DNA from: Pyricularia pennisetigena
Taxonomy: Eukaryota > Ascomycota > Sordariomycetes > Magnaporthales > Pyriculariaceae
Direction: 5' to 3'
NCBI RefSeq assembly: GCF_004337985.1
Contig: NC_043740.1
Coordinates: forward strand, 3,719,030 to 3,783,029
DNA length: 64,000 bases
Shown here: in pieces, positions 1-9,832 of the stretch
Numbering within the stretch: position 1 is the stretch's first letter
Layout of the letters: the number at the start of each line of letters is the position of its first letter
Program-made: the position numbers and the translations under genes
Notes under the pieces: model-generated
Told to the model about the DNA's origin: nothing
What the model saw: only the letters and a program-made list of their open reading frames with translations
Database searches by the model: none

Positions 1-2030
1 GTAATTCGGAGGCCGCGCTTGGTTACGGGTCTCGCGAGATGACGCAGCGCGAGAGCGCCTCGCGGAGCAGGACAAGCTCAGGCATGTCGGTCGATAAGAA
101 GAAGCTGCATCTGAACCCTTTGTCCACCTCCAACAACAGCTACAATGTTAATTATCCACCGTCGATGCCCGGCAGCCCTAGGACGCGGCCGGTCGATCCA
201 GCTGGACTTATCAACTTTGGGGACGACCTGCTAAGGGACGAGATAAGTAGGAGTGAGCTTCGGAGCCGCGCCGAGAGCATCGGTGACGAGGAGCGACCCT
301 CTGGACGCATGTCCTCTCCGATGGAGAGGCGCCGTACATTATCTGTTCCGCCCGAAGAAGATGTGTGCTTCCCCCAGGAGGGCATGTCTGAGATGGGTGA
401 TGAGATGGTACACAACGATGAGGAGGACGTGCATATGGGTATGAGGTCAAAGGGGCGACGGCGGAAGAGAAGGTGGCCAGACCTGTCGGTGTTGGAGGAG
501 TGGAGCAAGCTAGAGAAGGAGGCCAACGAAGAACGGCGAGTGAAGAGGATCACAGAACCACAGCTCATCAACGGAAGGCTTAGGCCTGTCAACAAGACAT
601 GGTTCAAGGCCGAGGATGATGCACCATATCGCTTCACCTACTTCAACGAAGAGTTCCAGAGCACGGTGCACAGCCAGACGATTTCGGGACTGGTGCAGGC
701 AGGCGGTTCTTTCCGTGATCTGTTCATCCCCGACCCTGTCATCATCGAAGATTCTTCCTCGGAATCTGACAATGACGATATGACATCCACTATCCGCCAG
801 CCTACCCCTGGCGAGTCTCGGGCCCCGAGCCGGCAGACTTCGGTACCTCCTTCAGTCCAGGCAAGCGAACATTCGTCCAGGCCAGGCATTCTAAATCGGA
901 CATTTTCACCCCCAACCGGCAGAGACAGCGTCATGGCCCCGGCACTTTCAATTTCGGGGCAGGATACACCAGCCACACCAGCGCCACCGAGATCACCTAA
1001 TTCTGCCAAAAAGTCGACAACGCCACCAGAGGGCAAGCCAGTCAGGTTTGGTGAGCGCCCAGTGTGGTGGCTAGACGTTCTCAACCCTAGCGAGGCCGAA
1101 ATGAGGGTCATTTCCAAGACTTTTGGTATTCATCCGTTGACGGCAGAAGACATCATCATGCAAGAAGCTCGTGAGAAAGTGGAGTTGTTCAGGCATTATT
1201 ACTTTGTCAACTACCGTACCTTTGACCAGGATGAGGAGAGCGAGGACTTCCTGGAGCCGGTGAATATGTACATTGTGGTGTTCCGGGAGGGCATTTTGAC
1301 CTTTCATTTCTCCATCACGCCACACCCGGCCAACGTGAGACGGCGAGTTCGACAGCTTCGTGACTATATGATGCTGTCGGCGGACTGGATTTCTTACGCC
1401 ATTATAGACGACATTACGGACGTGTTCGTCCCGCTAATCACCCGAATTGAGGAAGAGGTTGACGACATTGACGATGAGGTTTTGGGCCTGCAGGAAGTCA
1501 CGATTTCCGAGCCCGTCAAGGATACGACATCTTTCAAGAGCAAGGACAACGCAATGCTGCGGCGCATCGGTGACTGCCGCAAGAAAGTCATGGGCCTGTA
1601 CCGGCTGCTGGGCAACAAAGCTGATGTCATCAAGGGCTTCGCCAAGCGGTGCAACGAGCACTGGGAGGTGGCCCCGCGGTCAGATATCGGGCTCTACCTG
1701 GGCGATATACAAGACCACATCGTCACCATGACGGCCAATCTGAGCCACTACGAGAAGATCCTGGCTCGATCGCACGCCAACTACCTGGCGCAGATCAGTC
1801 TGCGCATGAACGAGCGCCAGGAGGAGACAGCCGACATCCTCGGTAAGCTGACGATCCTGGGTACCATCGTCCTCCCGATGAACTTGGTCACGGGCTTGTG
1901 GGGCATGAACGTCTGGGTTCCGGGCCAGGCGGCCGAGGGCGACCTGACATGGTTTTTCGCCATCACTGTCAGCTTGCTGAGTGCGGGTTTGCTGTGCTAC
2001 TGGCTAGTCAAAAAACTGTATGGGCTGTGA
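1..2030 (+). CDS. CorA-family Mg2+ transporter (Alr1/Mnr2 type), 5' end outside the window
   Basis: This is the C-terminal part of a fungal Mg2+ channel/transporter of the CorA-Alr1-Mnr2 family (plasma-membrane or vacuolar Mg2+ movement). The frame is open from the first bases of the window. An ATG lies at 39, but family members are usually longer than the 663 residues that follow, so the true start is probably upstream. Numbered from ATG 39, the first 340 residues are Ser/Pro-rich and polar with a basic patch (KGRRRKRRWP). The conserved soluble CorA domain follows (about 345-600), then two membrane helices (about 603-622 and 637-658). The signature GMN triplet is at 622-624, within LWGMNVW. 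A short basic tail ends the protein. No intron is needed in the visible part. I cannot tell the Alr1 and Mnr2 subfamilies apart by eye. Confidence 0.93.
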   Translation, partial: NSEAALGYGSREMTQRESASRSRTSSGMSVDKKKLHLNPLSTSNNSYNVNYPPSMPGSPRTRPVDPAGLINFGDDLLRDEISRSELRSRAESIGDEERPSGRMSSPMERRRTLSVPPEEDVCFPQEGMSEMGDEMVHNDEEDVHMGMRSKGRRRKRRWPDLSVLEEWSKLEKEANEERRVKRITEPQLINGRLRPVNKTWFKAEDDAPYRFTYFNEEFQSTVHSQTISGLVQAGGSFRDLFIPDPVIIEDSSSESDNDDMTSTIRQPTPGESRAPSRQTSVPPSVQASEHSSRPGILNRTFSPPTGRDSVMAPALSISGQDTPATPAPPRSPNSAKKSTTPPEGKPVRFGERPVWWLDVLNPSEAEMRVISKTFGIHPLTAEDIIMQEAREKVELFRHYYFVNYRTFDQDEESEDFLEPVNMYIVVFREGILTFHFSITPHPANVRRRVRQLRDYMMLSADWISYAIIDDITDVFVPLITRIEEEVDDIDDEVLGLQEVTISEPVKDTTSFKSKDNAMLRRIGDCRKKVMGLYRLLGNKADVIKGFAKRCNEHWEVAPRSDIGLYLGDIQDHIVTMTANLSHYEKILARSHANYLAQISLRMNERQEETADILGKLTILGTIVLPMNLVTGLWGMNVWVPGQAAEGDLTWFFAITVSLLSAGLLCYWLVKKLYGL

Positions 2031-2318
2031 GAATGAGTGTTTGTGCCATTTAGGGTGACCAACTCCCTAAAAGGCTTCTTCGTACTTCTTTACCTCCGGA
2101 ACTTGACCGTGTCGTTAGATGGGTAGCAGGTGATTTAGGCAAGGGTCAGTGTATTTCCTACTTGTTCATTCAGCATCGAAGAGCTGTAGGAGCAGAAAAG
2201 AAAACAGGACAGCCAAGTTGCTAGGATTTCCGAGATATTGAGATTGATGGGAAGGCGTTTTTAAAACACGAAAAGCTTTTGACACTAGCTAAGTACATAT
2301 GGCGTGGTGGGTTTGAAG

Positions 2319-2324
2319 AATAAA
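2319..2324 (+). terminator. Candidate poly(A) signal AATAAA
   Basis: A canonical AATAAA lies 289 nt past the transporter stop codon. Fungal poly(A) signals are degenerate, so this is only a candidate. Confidence 0.35.
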
Positions 2325-2400
2325 AAGTGAAGCACATTACATTGATATCAAGGAACTCCTTCTAATGATCAAGCTATTTTCCAATATACGGGACTCGAAT

Positions 2401-2422
2401 CATATATATATATATATATATG
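2401..2422. repeat. TA dinucleotide microsatellite
   Basis: About ten TA units in a self-complementary run lie in the convergent 3' region. It is likely polymorphic between strains. Confidence 0.9.
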
Positions 2423-2886
2423 TACTTGATATTGTTCCCCTTTGATACGCGGGTCATGGACGCAGCCATCAATGACCACAAACCGCAGCTGATCCTCATA
2501 CTTGTTTATGGTCAGACAAGAAGACAGTGACTGGGGAGACGAGGAACCGAATTTGGCGTCTGCTATCATGGAAGGATTTTCGGGGAAACGATATTGTTCG
2601 TCGTGCTTGATTATACATATACTCCGCCTCTATCACTGCCTCAGTCTCGGAGTTGCCAGACGTCCCTGACCTGAAGATGAACAAACGCCCACAGGCCAAC
2701 TGGCGCCAAGAGCAACAATGCAAGTCTGATAGGCCAAGCAAACGTCCTTATCAATAACCTGATACCCGTCGTCGACGGCAGCACCAAAAAGACAAGTATA
2801 GTCGACTGCGATACAAGACCGCATCATAGACCGCCGTGCTCACTCAAGGTTCCCGAATCCTCTATCCAGCCCTGGCCAACGCTCTT

Positions 2887-4013
2887 CTACCTAGCCTGGC
2901 CCATCAAGCTTGCTCGCAGGGCCATTATCTGCGCACGCTCCGCCTCGGGAAGCTGGTCGATGGTGGCCTGCGGCAGGGCGAGGACCTGCTGCATGAGAGC
3001 GTCCGTGTCCTGAGGCGCGGCCGCCGGCGCGGGGGTCGGTGTGGCGGCGGGCGGCGCGGCGGGCGGCGCATACGGCACGGGTACGGGCGGGGTGTTGGCA
3101 ACGGGGTGCTGCTGCTGGTAGACGGCGGCTCCGGCGGGCGGTGCGCCATAGGGAGTCGGCACGTGGGCCGGGGCGGCCGCCGGGGGCGGGACGGCGGCTC
3201 CAGGGTCGACGACCGAGTGGATGGCGTCCGGGGAGACGAGGTCCATAAGCAACAGGGCCTGGAAGATGGCGTACGAGAGCTGCGGGGCCTGGGTCAGGAG
3301 CTCGGTGGCGCGGGCCGGGTCGGCGCCGGACATGGTCTTCATTTGCTGCAGGATGTCGAGGAGCTGGGCGGGCGGGAGAGTGCGCAGGGTCCGCGAGATG
3401 GCGTCGGTCGCCGACACGCCGGCGGGGAGGTCCTTGCCCGGCGGAAGAGGGGGCAGCGAGGGGACCTCTTGTTGTTGTTGTAGTTGTTGTTGTTGTTGGT
3501 ACGAGGGTGCGCCGGAGCCGTTTGCGCCACCCGGAGGGCCGTCGTCGGGGTCGTTTGTGCTCGGCTTTTCGTTAGAAAAATCCACGCGCAGTTTACGGCC
3601 CATGATTTCCGTGTCGTTCAAGTTGCGGACTGCTGACGCTGCTGAGTCTGGAAAGTAGTGAAATTCATGCTTGTTAGGTTGCGAACGAGGGTCCAGGGAG
3701 CCGACGACAGACTCCCGGCTGTCAGCCAAGGAGGATGGTACATACCATTGTCTGGATACTCTGCAAAGCCAAACCCCTTAGGCTTCCCTGTCTCCCGGTC
3801 ATAGACAAGACGGAAGTTGAGGACTTTGCCTGCCCGGCTGAAGATGTCGGTTATTTGCTCCTCGGACAATCCTAGATCAACCAACAGTACTGATTAACGA
3901 CTGTGCATAGTGGCATTCGTATATGACCACGGGGGCAGGCCTGGAAGGAGGAAGCAAATACCATATGGAATATTCCCCACGAACACCACTCTGGATGGTG
4001 GTTTCGACGACAT
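2887..4013 (-). CDS. CSTF2: Cleavage stimulation factor subunit 2 (CstF-64/Rna15-like) RNA-binding protein
   Basis: This is the RNA-binding subunit of the pre-mRNA 3'-end cleavage and polyadenylation machinery, which binds GU/U-rich downstream elements in the nucleus. It has three exons (4013-3962, 3871-3746, 3647-2887) joined at GT-AG sites in frame, giving 312 aa. The RRM spans residues 8-86, with RNP2 VFVGNI at 10-15 and RNP1 KGFGFAEY at 49-56. A polyglutamine stretch follows at 110-119, then a hinge-like segment and a long Pro/Ala-rich linker. The last ~40 residues ([19 protein letters not shown]...) match the conserved CstF-64 C-terminal helical domain that contacts Pcf11. The start is the only ATG that gives an intact RNP2, encoded across the first intron. 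The gene is head-to-head with PHB2, 751 bp apart. Confidence 0.95.
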
Positions 4014-4764
4014 TTTTGTGCTTATGGGAAAGAAAAAGAAATGTGATGACACGGGCGCAGGGTCTCAGACGTGAAGTAGGCGGCCCGTTGCTATTTCTGA
4101 TGGCCCACTAAATATGGCGGGCGCAGGACGTTGATGTCAAGACAACACACGCGACGGTGGGACGCGCACTCGTCAAAGGTGATTGAAAGCCTTTGGAGAC
4201 AAAAGTCACAATGGACGGCAATCAGTCTGTCAAGGAGAGAAAAATCAATTGCATCTAGCTATCAGATTGTGCGCAAAGAGCTTTGACGGACAGATAGCTG
4301 TCTATGCAGGTGCTAAAACCCAATAGCAAAATATAATTGACAGTCTCTTGGTTTGTTTCGTTTTTTTTTTTCTTTCTCTCTTTTTGTTTGTTTCTCAAGC
4401 AAGTTCATTCGTCGTCGCATTCAGTTGAGGATCAAAACTGCAAAGCACCAAAAGACCGCCGGAGCGGCCCCACTCGACTTAAAAGCGGGGCCTCTCAGTG
4501 GTACGTGCTACTGCAAGTACGTACCTTCGGAGGAGCATTGACCAAGCGATTGCTCGGCCAGGTTTGCCGCCGTGCGGAAGCTCTGACCCAGAAAATCACT
4601 AACCCGGCAAGACCGGACGATTTCCATTCACAAACGTCAGAAGCCAGAATCCAACGCACACAAACAAGGGAGCCGGGACTAAGCTTCATCCAACCACCAC
4701 AGCATTCCGCATTCACGAGTCGACGAAACCTAGAGTGGCTCCGTGCCCCTAAACCGTCGTCAAA
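4014..4764. promoter_or_regulatory. Divergent promoter region CSTF2 / PHB2
   Basis: This 751-bp gap between two opposed start codons must hold both promoters. A T/C-rich tract at about 4357-4398 lies on the PHB2 side, as is common near transcription starts in filamentous ascomycetes. No TATA box stands out. Confidence 0.6.
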
Positions 4765-5860
4765 ATGAACCAGAATCCCTTCCAGGAGTACATGCGCCAG
4801 CTGCAGCGGATTCAGCAGCGCGCTGGCGGCGGCGGCGGCATGCCTCCAAGGGGAACCATCGGTCTCGGCGCCGCAGCGGTCCTTGGTGCAACCGGAATCT
4901 GGGTCGTCTCCAACTCCCTCTTCAACGTCGACGGTGGTCACAGAGCTATTAAATACCGGAGGATAAGTGGTGTGAGCAAGGAGATCTTTGGCGAAGGTAT
5001 GCTCAACATCAAATCAAGCTGGGGGGAGAATGCGACTAGGAACAAACCATGGACGCGATGACCACGTTGCTGACATGATGATGCGGTATTTGAAATTCTA
5101 TAGGAACCCATTTCGCCATTCCCTGGTTCGAGACCCCGATCGTGTACGACGTCCGCGCAAAGCCGAGAAACGTCTCGTCTCTCACAGGAACCAAGGATCT
5201 TCAGATGGTCAACATCACCTGCCGTGTTCTCTCCAGGCCCGAGGTCAAGGCTCTGCCACAAATCTACAGAACACTCGGCTCAGACTATGATGAGCGCGTG
5301 CTGCCCTCCATCGTGAACGAGGTCCTCAAGAGCGTCGTGGCGCAGTTCAACGCCAGCCAGCTCATCACCCAGCGTGAGATGGTTGCCAGGCTGGTTCGAG
5401 AGAACCTGTCCAGGCGAGCAGCGCGCTTCAACATTGTCCTGGACGACGTTTCACTGACGGTACGTCTCATCACTGATGTCTTCTGCCTACGTCTAAACTG
5501 GCCAACGGTCGTTTTACTAACCCCACCCATTTGTAGCATCTTGCCTTCTCTCCCGAGTTCACGGCAGCTGTCGAAGCCAAGCAGGTCGCCCAGCAGGAGG
5601 CCCAGAGGGCAGCCTTCGTCGTCGACAAGGCCCGCCAGGAGAAACAGGCCATGGTCGTCAAGGCGCAGGGTGAGGCCCGATCGGCAGAGCTGATTGGTGA
5701 GGCCATTAAGAAGAGCAAGTCCTACGTCGAGCTGAAGAAGTTGGAGAACGCAAGAGCCATCGCTCAAACTCTACAGGAGGCTGGCGGCCGCAACAGGTTG
5801 CTCCTTGATGCCGAAGGTCTCGGCCTGAACGTGTTTGAGAAGAATGACAGGAAGGATTGA
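4765..5860 (+). CDS. PHB2: Prohibitin-2
   Basis: This is a subunit of the ring-shaped prohibitin complex of the mitochondrial inner membrane, which scaffolds membrane proteins and regulates m-AAA protease. Exons 4765-4996, 5104-5459 and 5537-5860 give 303 aa, the usual PHB2 length. Residues 1-30 are Gln/Gly-rich. One N-terminal membrane anchor (about 31-50, [18 protein letters not shown]) is followed by the SPFH/PHB domain beginning [19 protein letters not shown] long charged helical segment (about 200-265, [17 protein letters not shown]...) provides the coiled coil used for assembly with Phb1. Both introns have GTATGC/GTACGT donors and TAG acceptors and keep the frame. Confidence 0.97.
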
Positions 5861-6582
5861 GGCCCTTTTGTTTGACCTCTCAACGCTCTTGTCTTTCTTT
5901 TTTTTTTTTTTTAACTTGTCTTCGGGGAGTGGGCCGGCGTGATGCAAAAAAAAACATAACTCCTCACTGTAACTCTATAAGGAATGGCGTGTAACTATTT
6001 AGCACATATAATGCAGCTATTACCACTCTGAAATTTATGGCCAAGCAACTGGCATCCCAGGAAACGGCATGATGATGGAGGTATTGGGAAAGTTAAATTT
6101 TATCGTTGATTTCTTTGAAATGTTGTTAACCTTTGTTGGGGATTTTGGGGGACTGACAGCTTAATGCCGCCAATACATTTCTCCTGGTAAGTCCCTTGAT
6201 ACCCTTACGTCCTTAAAGCAAGTCCAGGGTAGGCGATTATCAATCATCTTATTGCCACCACCGTCACAGTTCAAACTGGAGCGCGTCACATTACCATTAC
6301 CGCCTTGCCGCGTCTGGGCTTGAACTTCCGACGCGACCCTTGCTAGCAGCTTCCCCAGCTCTGTCTGCCCCACCACCCCTCTTAGCTCACCTATGATCCA
6401 ACACTTCATTGCTGTTGTGATATCCCATCTAATGCGATACGACATCAGGTAATTTGGACACACGCCATCTTCTACATTGGGACTTTCGGGCCTTTCGGAA
6501 TTGCGACCATACCACAGACTTTAGGAAAGCAGGAGCAAACTAGCTTGCTCATAACCATTCAGTACATCCTTCCGCTGCCAAG
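5861..6582. promoter_or_regulatory. PHB2 3' region and NEDD8 promoter
   Basis: No gene is seen. A T run at about 5898-5912 lies in the presumed PHB2 3' UTR. The rest must contain the NEDD8 promoter and leader. Confidence 0.5.
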
Positions 6583-7196
6583 ATGTTAATCAAGTATGTG
6601 CAAACAAAAGCTCAAGTCCGCGCAACTCTTCTCATCACGGACCGGACAGGAGGACGGGAACAAAAAAAGACAACGAGGAGGACCTGTTCATAGACAAACA
6701 ATGCGCTGACCACACTGCCTTCACAACAACAGAGTCAGGACACTTACCGGCAAGGAGATCGAGCTGGACATTGAGAGCGATTACAAGGTGCGCCGGGAAA
6801 CCCAGACTATAACCCCCCTTCACCAAGCCTCATACTCGCGCTCATGAACCAAATTCGTGGCTTGGGGACATATTCGAAACCCAAAACAATATACAAACTG
6901 ACGCAAGCAACGATCAACCCCTCAAAAACAGGTCTCTCAGATCAAGGAGAAGGTCGAGGAGAAGGAAGGAATCCCGCCCGTGCAGCAGAGGTTGATCTTT
7001 GGCGGCAAGCAGATGTGAGTTGGCGGATGGGATACCCTGCAATCAGATGCCGAAGCCATCTATCTGTAGTGAGGGGGCGTTTGGCTGACGGTGATTTACT
7101 ACGCGACGCAGGGTGGACGACAAAACCGCTGCCGACTATCAACTTGAGGGTGGCTCTACACTGCATTTGGTCCTTGCGCTACGTGGTGGCTGTTGA
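6583..7196 (+). CDS. RUB1: NEDD8/RUB1 ubiquitin-like modifier
   Basis: This ubiquitin-like protein is conjugated to cullins to activate SCF-type ubiquitin ligases. It is spread over four exons, too small to show as one long reading frame: 6583-6593, 6733-6787, 6932-7014 and 7112-7196. They join to a 77-aa protein that starts [18 protein letters not shown], contains [18 protein letters not shown], and ends LVLALRGGC. The C-terminal diglycine (75-76) is followed by one Cys that a NEDD8 protease must remove. LALRGG, with Ala where ubiquitin has Arg72, is the NEDD8/Rub1 signature, so this is not ubiquitin. The first coding exon is only 11 nt. All introns are GT-AG and phase-consistent. Confidence 0.96.
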
Positions 7197-7727
7197 TGAA
7201 AAGGGGGAGCGGAGATGGAATCCAGGGACTCAAGAGAGGGTATACCCGGATAGCAAACCCACTTCGAAGACGAGGCAAGGGACTTAGTGCGCGGAACATA
7301 GAATTCCGGGAGAAACTATGACAATCTCTCCGGAAGCCGTGTGATAGGATGAATGATACCAGTTTACCATGGGCGCCTCTGAGAAGGGTGGCACATTGTG
7401 GCTCTCATACTCCCACGAAGCTATGGGCCACGACGGGTTCTCTGATGGAAATGGGCTACAGGCTGGGTATTGTAACGATACAGCCTGTATTGCGTGGACG
7501 CGAGTAAATCAAGCGCAGATTATTGAATTTCATCTGTTTTTTTTTTTTTTCTTCTTCTTTATCTTGGTTGCTGTGATTCCTTCAGTATTCGCTCTTATAA
7601 CAGTGCAGTTCGAAAGCGGAATGGCACATGTTAAACTTACCAGAACTATCATGCCGCTAAGGACTTGACCAAAAGTTCTACGGATTAATCAGATCCTGCT
7701 ATTTTAGTAACAGAAGTGATCCATTTG

Positions 7728-7760
<33 letters not shown>

Positions 7761-7938
7761 GTCAACTGTCGCTAAAGTTAATACCTATGCATCCAAACTC
7801 CTCTATAATAATATGCCGACTTCAAGCCAAGTTGCCATGAACAAACTCGGACCAAGAGAGAACAGGCCACAAAACAAAATGGCAGTATGCTGATCTATAT
7901 ATCAACCTGAAACAGAGATTGTCATCCAAATACAGCCT
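7197..7938. other. Convergent 3' intergenic region (NEDD8 / ELA1)
   Basis: No gene is seen between the two converging 3' ends. A T run (about 7537-7550) and a 27-nt A run (7728-7754) are present. The ORF at 7369-7668 reads through the T run and has no family features. Confidence 0.6.
7728..7754. repeat. Poly(A) homopolymer, 27 nt
   Basis: An uninterrupted run of A in the convergent 3' region. It has no target-site duplication or retroposed gene body beside it. Confidence 0.9.
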
Positions 7939-9087
7939 TTAACGCCTCTTTTGCATAAAGACATTGGCCTGAGCCTTTCGCTTTCGAGCCAGGAACGATG
8001 ATGAACTGCCAGACGCGGCGGCTGGCGGCGGCGAGGCAGGATCGGGATATTTACTGGCGGATTTGGAAGGCGATTGGTAGGAGGAAGACTGAGACTGTCT
8101 CGCAGGGCCTCTCGAAGATGAATAAGACGGCCTCGAACTCGACTCCTCATCCCCAAACAGATCCCCTCCTTCACCGTCGTCATCTTCGTCATCCAAAAAG
8201 CTAGCCGAGAGCTTTTCGGGAGCTTCAGCAACCCTCCGGTACTTGGCAGGTCTCGAGGACTCTTCATCAGACGCCTCGAGTTCGTCGTCGGACACCTCGA
8301 CGGCTGGCCCGCGGTCCTTGGATGTCTGCTTGAGCTTCAAGAGCCGAGCCTCCATGTCACCCCGTCTGCTGGGCGGCAGCACCGACTCCTCCCTGGCGGG
8401 CTGGTGCGCCTTGGCGCCCGGATTTTGGGCGATTCGCTTGGCGTCCAGGAGGGCCTTGGGCGCCCTCATAACCTGACCCCGCAGGGCGCCGACCTGACCG
8501 GATATGGCCCTCCGTTTTGCGGCCTCAGCGGCCTGCCGCTTGACCTTCCTCATGTGCCCACCGGCCTCGTTGACGTTGGTCCTAGTGCCGCCACCCCATG
8601 ACAGGTTCGACGAGGCCCTGGGGGCGCCGGGCGGGCCGAAGCGCGAGTTGCCGCCGATGGTGGTGGTCCGGCGGAGGTTGAAGGGGATCTGGCTGGGCTT
8701 GACCAGCTGGGCCTCGTTCTTTTGGCGCTCCTGCTTGAGCTTGTCAAACTGCTCGTTGAGGCGGGCCTCGGCCGCGGCGACAGCCTCGTCCCTCTCCCTC
8801 CTGTACTTAAGGTAGACCTTGCCCCACGACAGGGGGTTCTTGGGGACGTAGCGCTTCTTCTCGGAGTCCCGGGCAAAGTCCTTGTGAATCAGTCTCCTCC
8901 ACAGCTCCGCGCTCTCCTCTGCAATGTGCGGGCAATTCTCTTCGATTTGGAGGAGCTGTTCCGCCGACTCTATTTTGAGCAGGATCGGCCTCACTAATTC
9001 GTACGGTGCATAACCGACGCTTGTGATGAGGCTGATGTTGCGGACTGCGGCCTTGACGGCCAATTCGACTAGGGATTTGGGAGCCAT
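7939..9087 (-). CDS. ELA1: Elongin A-like RNA polymerase II elongation / ubiquitin-ligase adaptor
   Basis: This is a single-exon gene of 382 aa. The start is the ATG at 9087 (MAPKSLVELAVKA); the frame stays open for 32 codons upstream but reads through a homopolymer and a GTT repeat and is probably leader. Residues ~1-110 match the Elongin A domain: a BC-box-like first helix, the segment SVGYAPYELVRPILLKIES (F-box-like), then IEENCPHIAEESAELWRRLI. In yeasts Ela1 pairs with Elc1 and Cul3 to ubiquitylate stalled Pol II. A charged coiled coil (about 115-160) and a long disordered, Ser/Lys-rich acidic tail with nuclear-localisation-like basic clusters near the C terminus follow. It is transcribed divergently from THOC7, another Pol II-coupled factor. 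Confidence 0.92.
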   Translation of the reverse strand: MAPKSLVELAVKAAVRNISLITSVGYAPYELVRPILLKIESAEQLLQIEENCPHIAEESAELWRRLIHKDFARDSEKKRYVPKNPLSWGKVYLKYRRERDEAVAAAEARLNEQFDKLKQERQKNEAQLVKPSQIPFNLRRTTTIGGNSRFGPPGAPRASSNLSWGGGTRTNVNEAGGHMRKVKRQAAEAAKRRAISGQVGALRGQVMRAPKALLDAKRIAQNPGAKAHQPAREESVLPPSRRGDMEARLLKLKQTSKDRGPAVEVSDDELEASDEESSRPAKYRRVAEAPEKLSASFLDDEDDDGEGGDLFGDEESSSRPSYSSSRGPARQSQSSSYQSPSKSASKYPDPASPPPAAASGSSSSFLARKRKAQANVFMQKRR

Positions 9088-9832
9088 ATGTAGTGGAGGT
9101 GATGGAGCATATGTTGTTGTTGTTGTTTGAAAGAATAAAAAAAAAAAAAAAAACACCCAAAGAAGGGCCGGAGGGTGGGACAAAGAGAGGCTGCGGGATG
9201 TGTCGTTTCAAGGAGACAAAGAGCGCCGGGCCAAGGAATTAGACGGTGCTGAAAAAGGCACCAGGATAAAACCGTTCATAAACAAACGGCTGAATTAACG
9301 GGCCAGCTCTGGTATTCAAGGAAACAAGATAATATTGATAGATGAAGCAATTTCAAAAACAGACAAACAACATCGCATTCTTACCCGCTAGATTTTGAAA
9401 TTACAATTTGGAGAAAGGAACAGTTGATGATGATGTTACGATGAGTGAGAGGACATGTTTGACTGAGGTGAGATTTGAATCAGAGTCGAGGCCAGCTCAG
9501 TTGAAGCTGAACGAAAGCAGCCAGCAATGCCCAGCACAGCCCGTCCTGCATGTGGTTCCACTCCCCCACGCTACTGGCTATTTCGGGGGCACATGCACGC
9601 TAAGGCAAAGCTAGCAACGCTCCGCCAGACGTCGCTTTTCGTTTTTTTTGCTGTTGACCAGCCTTGAATCTTGAGTGGATCGACGTCTGCAACAACGGCG
9701 TATCGTCAAGACGCGATTTGTTCGCAACCCCAAACAGAAAGTCGGCAGCATATCTAGATCTGCATTGATATAGCCATTCAAAACTTACTTCATCCTCAAT
9801 TGGGAAGAAAACACCTGGAGAGACACAGAAAG
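9088..9832. promoter_or_regulatory. Divergent promoter region ELA1 / THOC7
   Basis: This 745-bp gap separates head-to-head start codons. On the ELA1 side there is a GTT trinucleotide repeat (about 9110-9128) and an A run (about 9138-9153), both in the likely ELA1 leader. No gene is recognised. Confidence 0.6.

Larger units (their letters stand above)
2031..2886. other. Convergent 3' intergenic region (Mg2+ transporter / CSTF2)
   Basis: No gene is recognised here. The region separates the tail-to-tail 3' ends of the Mg2+ transporter and CSTF2 genes. It holds an AATAAA at 2319-2324 and a TA dinucleotide run at 2401-2422. Short ORFs here have no family resemblance. Confidence 0.7.

Noticed and set aside
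2836..3483. 215-codon plus-strand ORF opposite CSTF2
   Set aside because: It is the complement of GC-rich Pro/Ala codons of CSTF2; Gly/Arg-rich shadow frame.
6844..7287. 147-codon ORF overlapping NEDD8
   Set aside because: It spans NEDD8 introns and reads its exons out of frame; the spliced NEDD8 protein is clear.
9088..9183. 32-residue extension of Elongin A
   Set aside because: It passes through an A run and a GTT repeat; the Elongin A domain begins right after ATG 9087.
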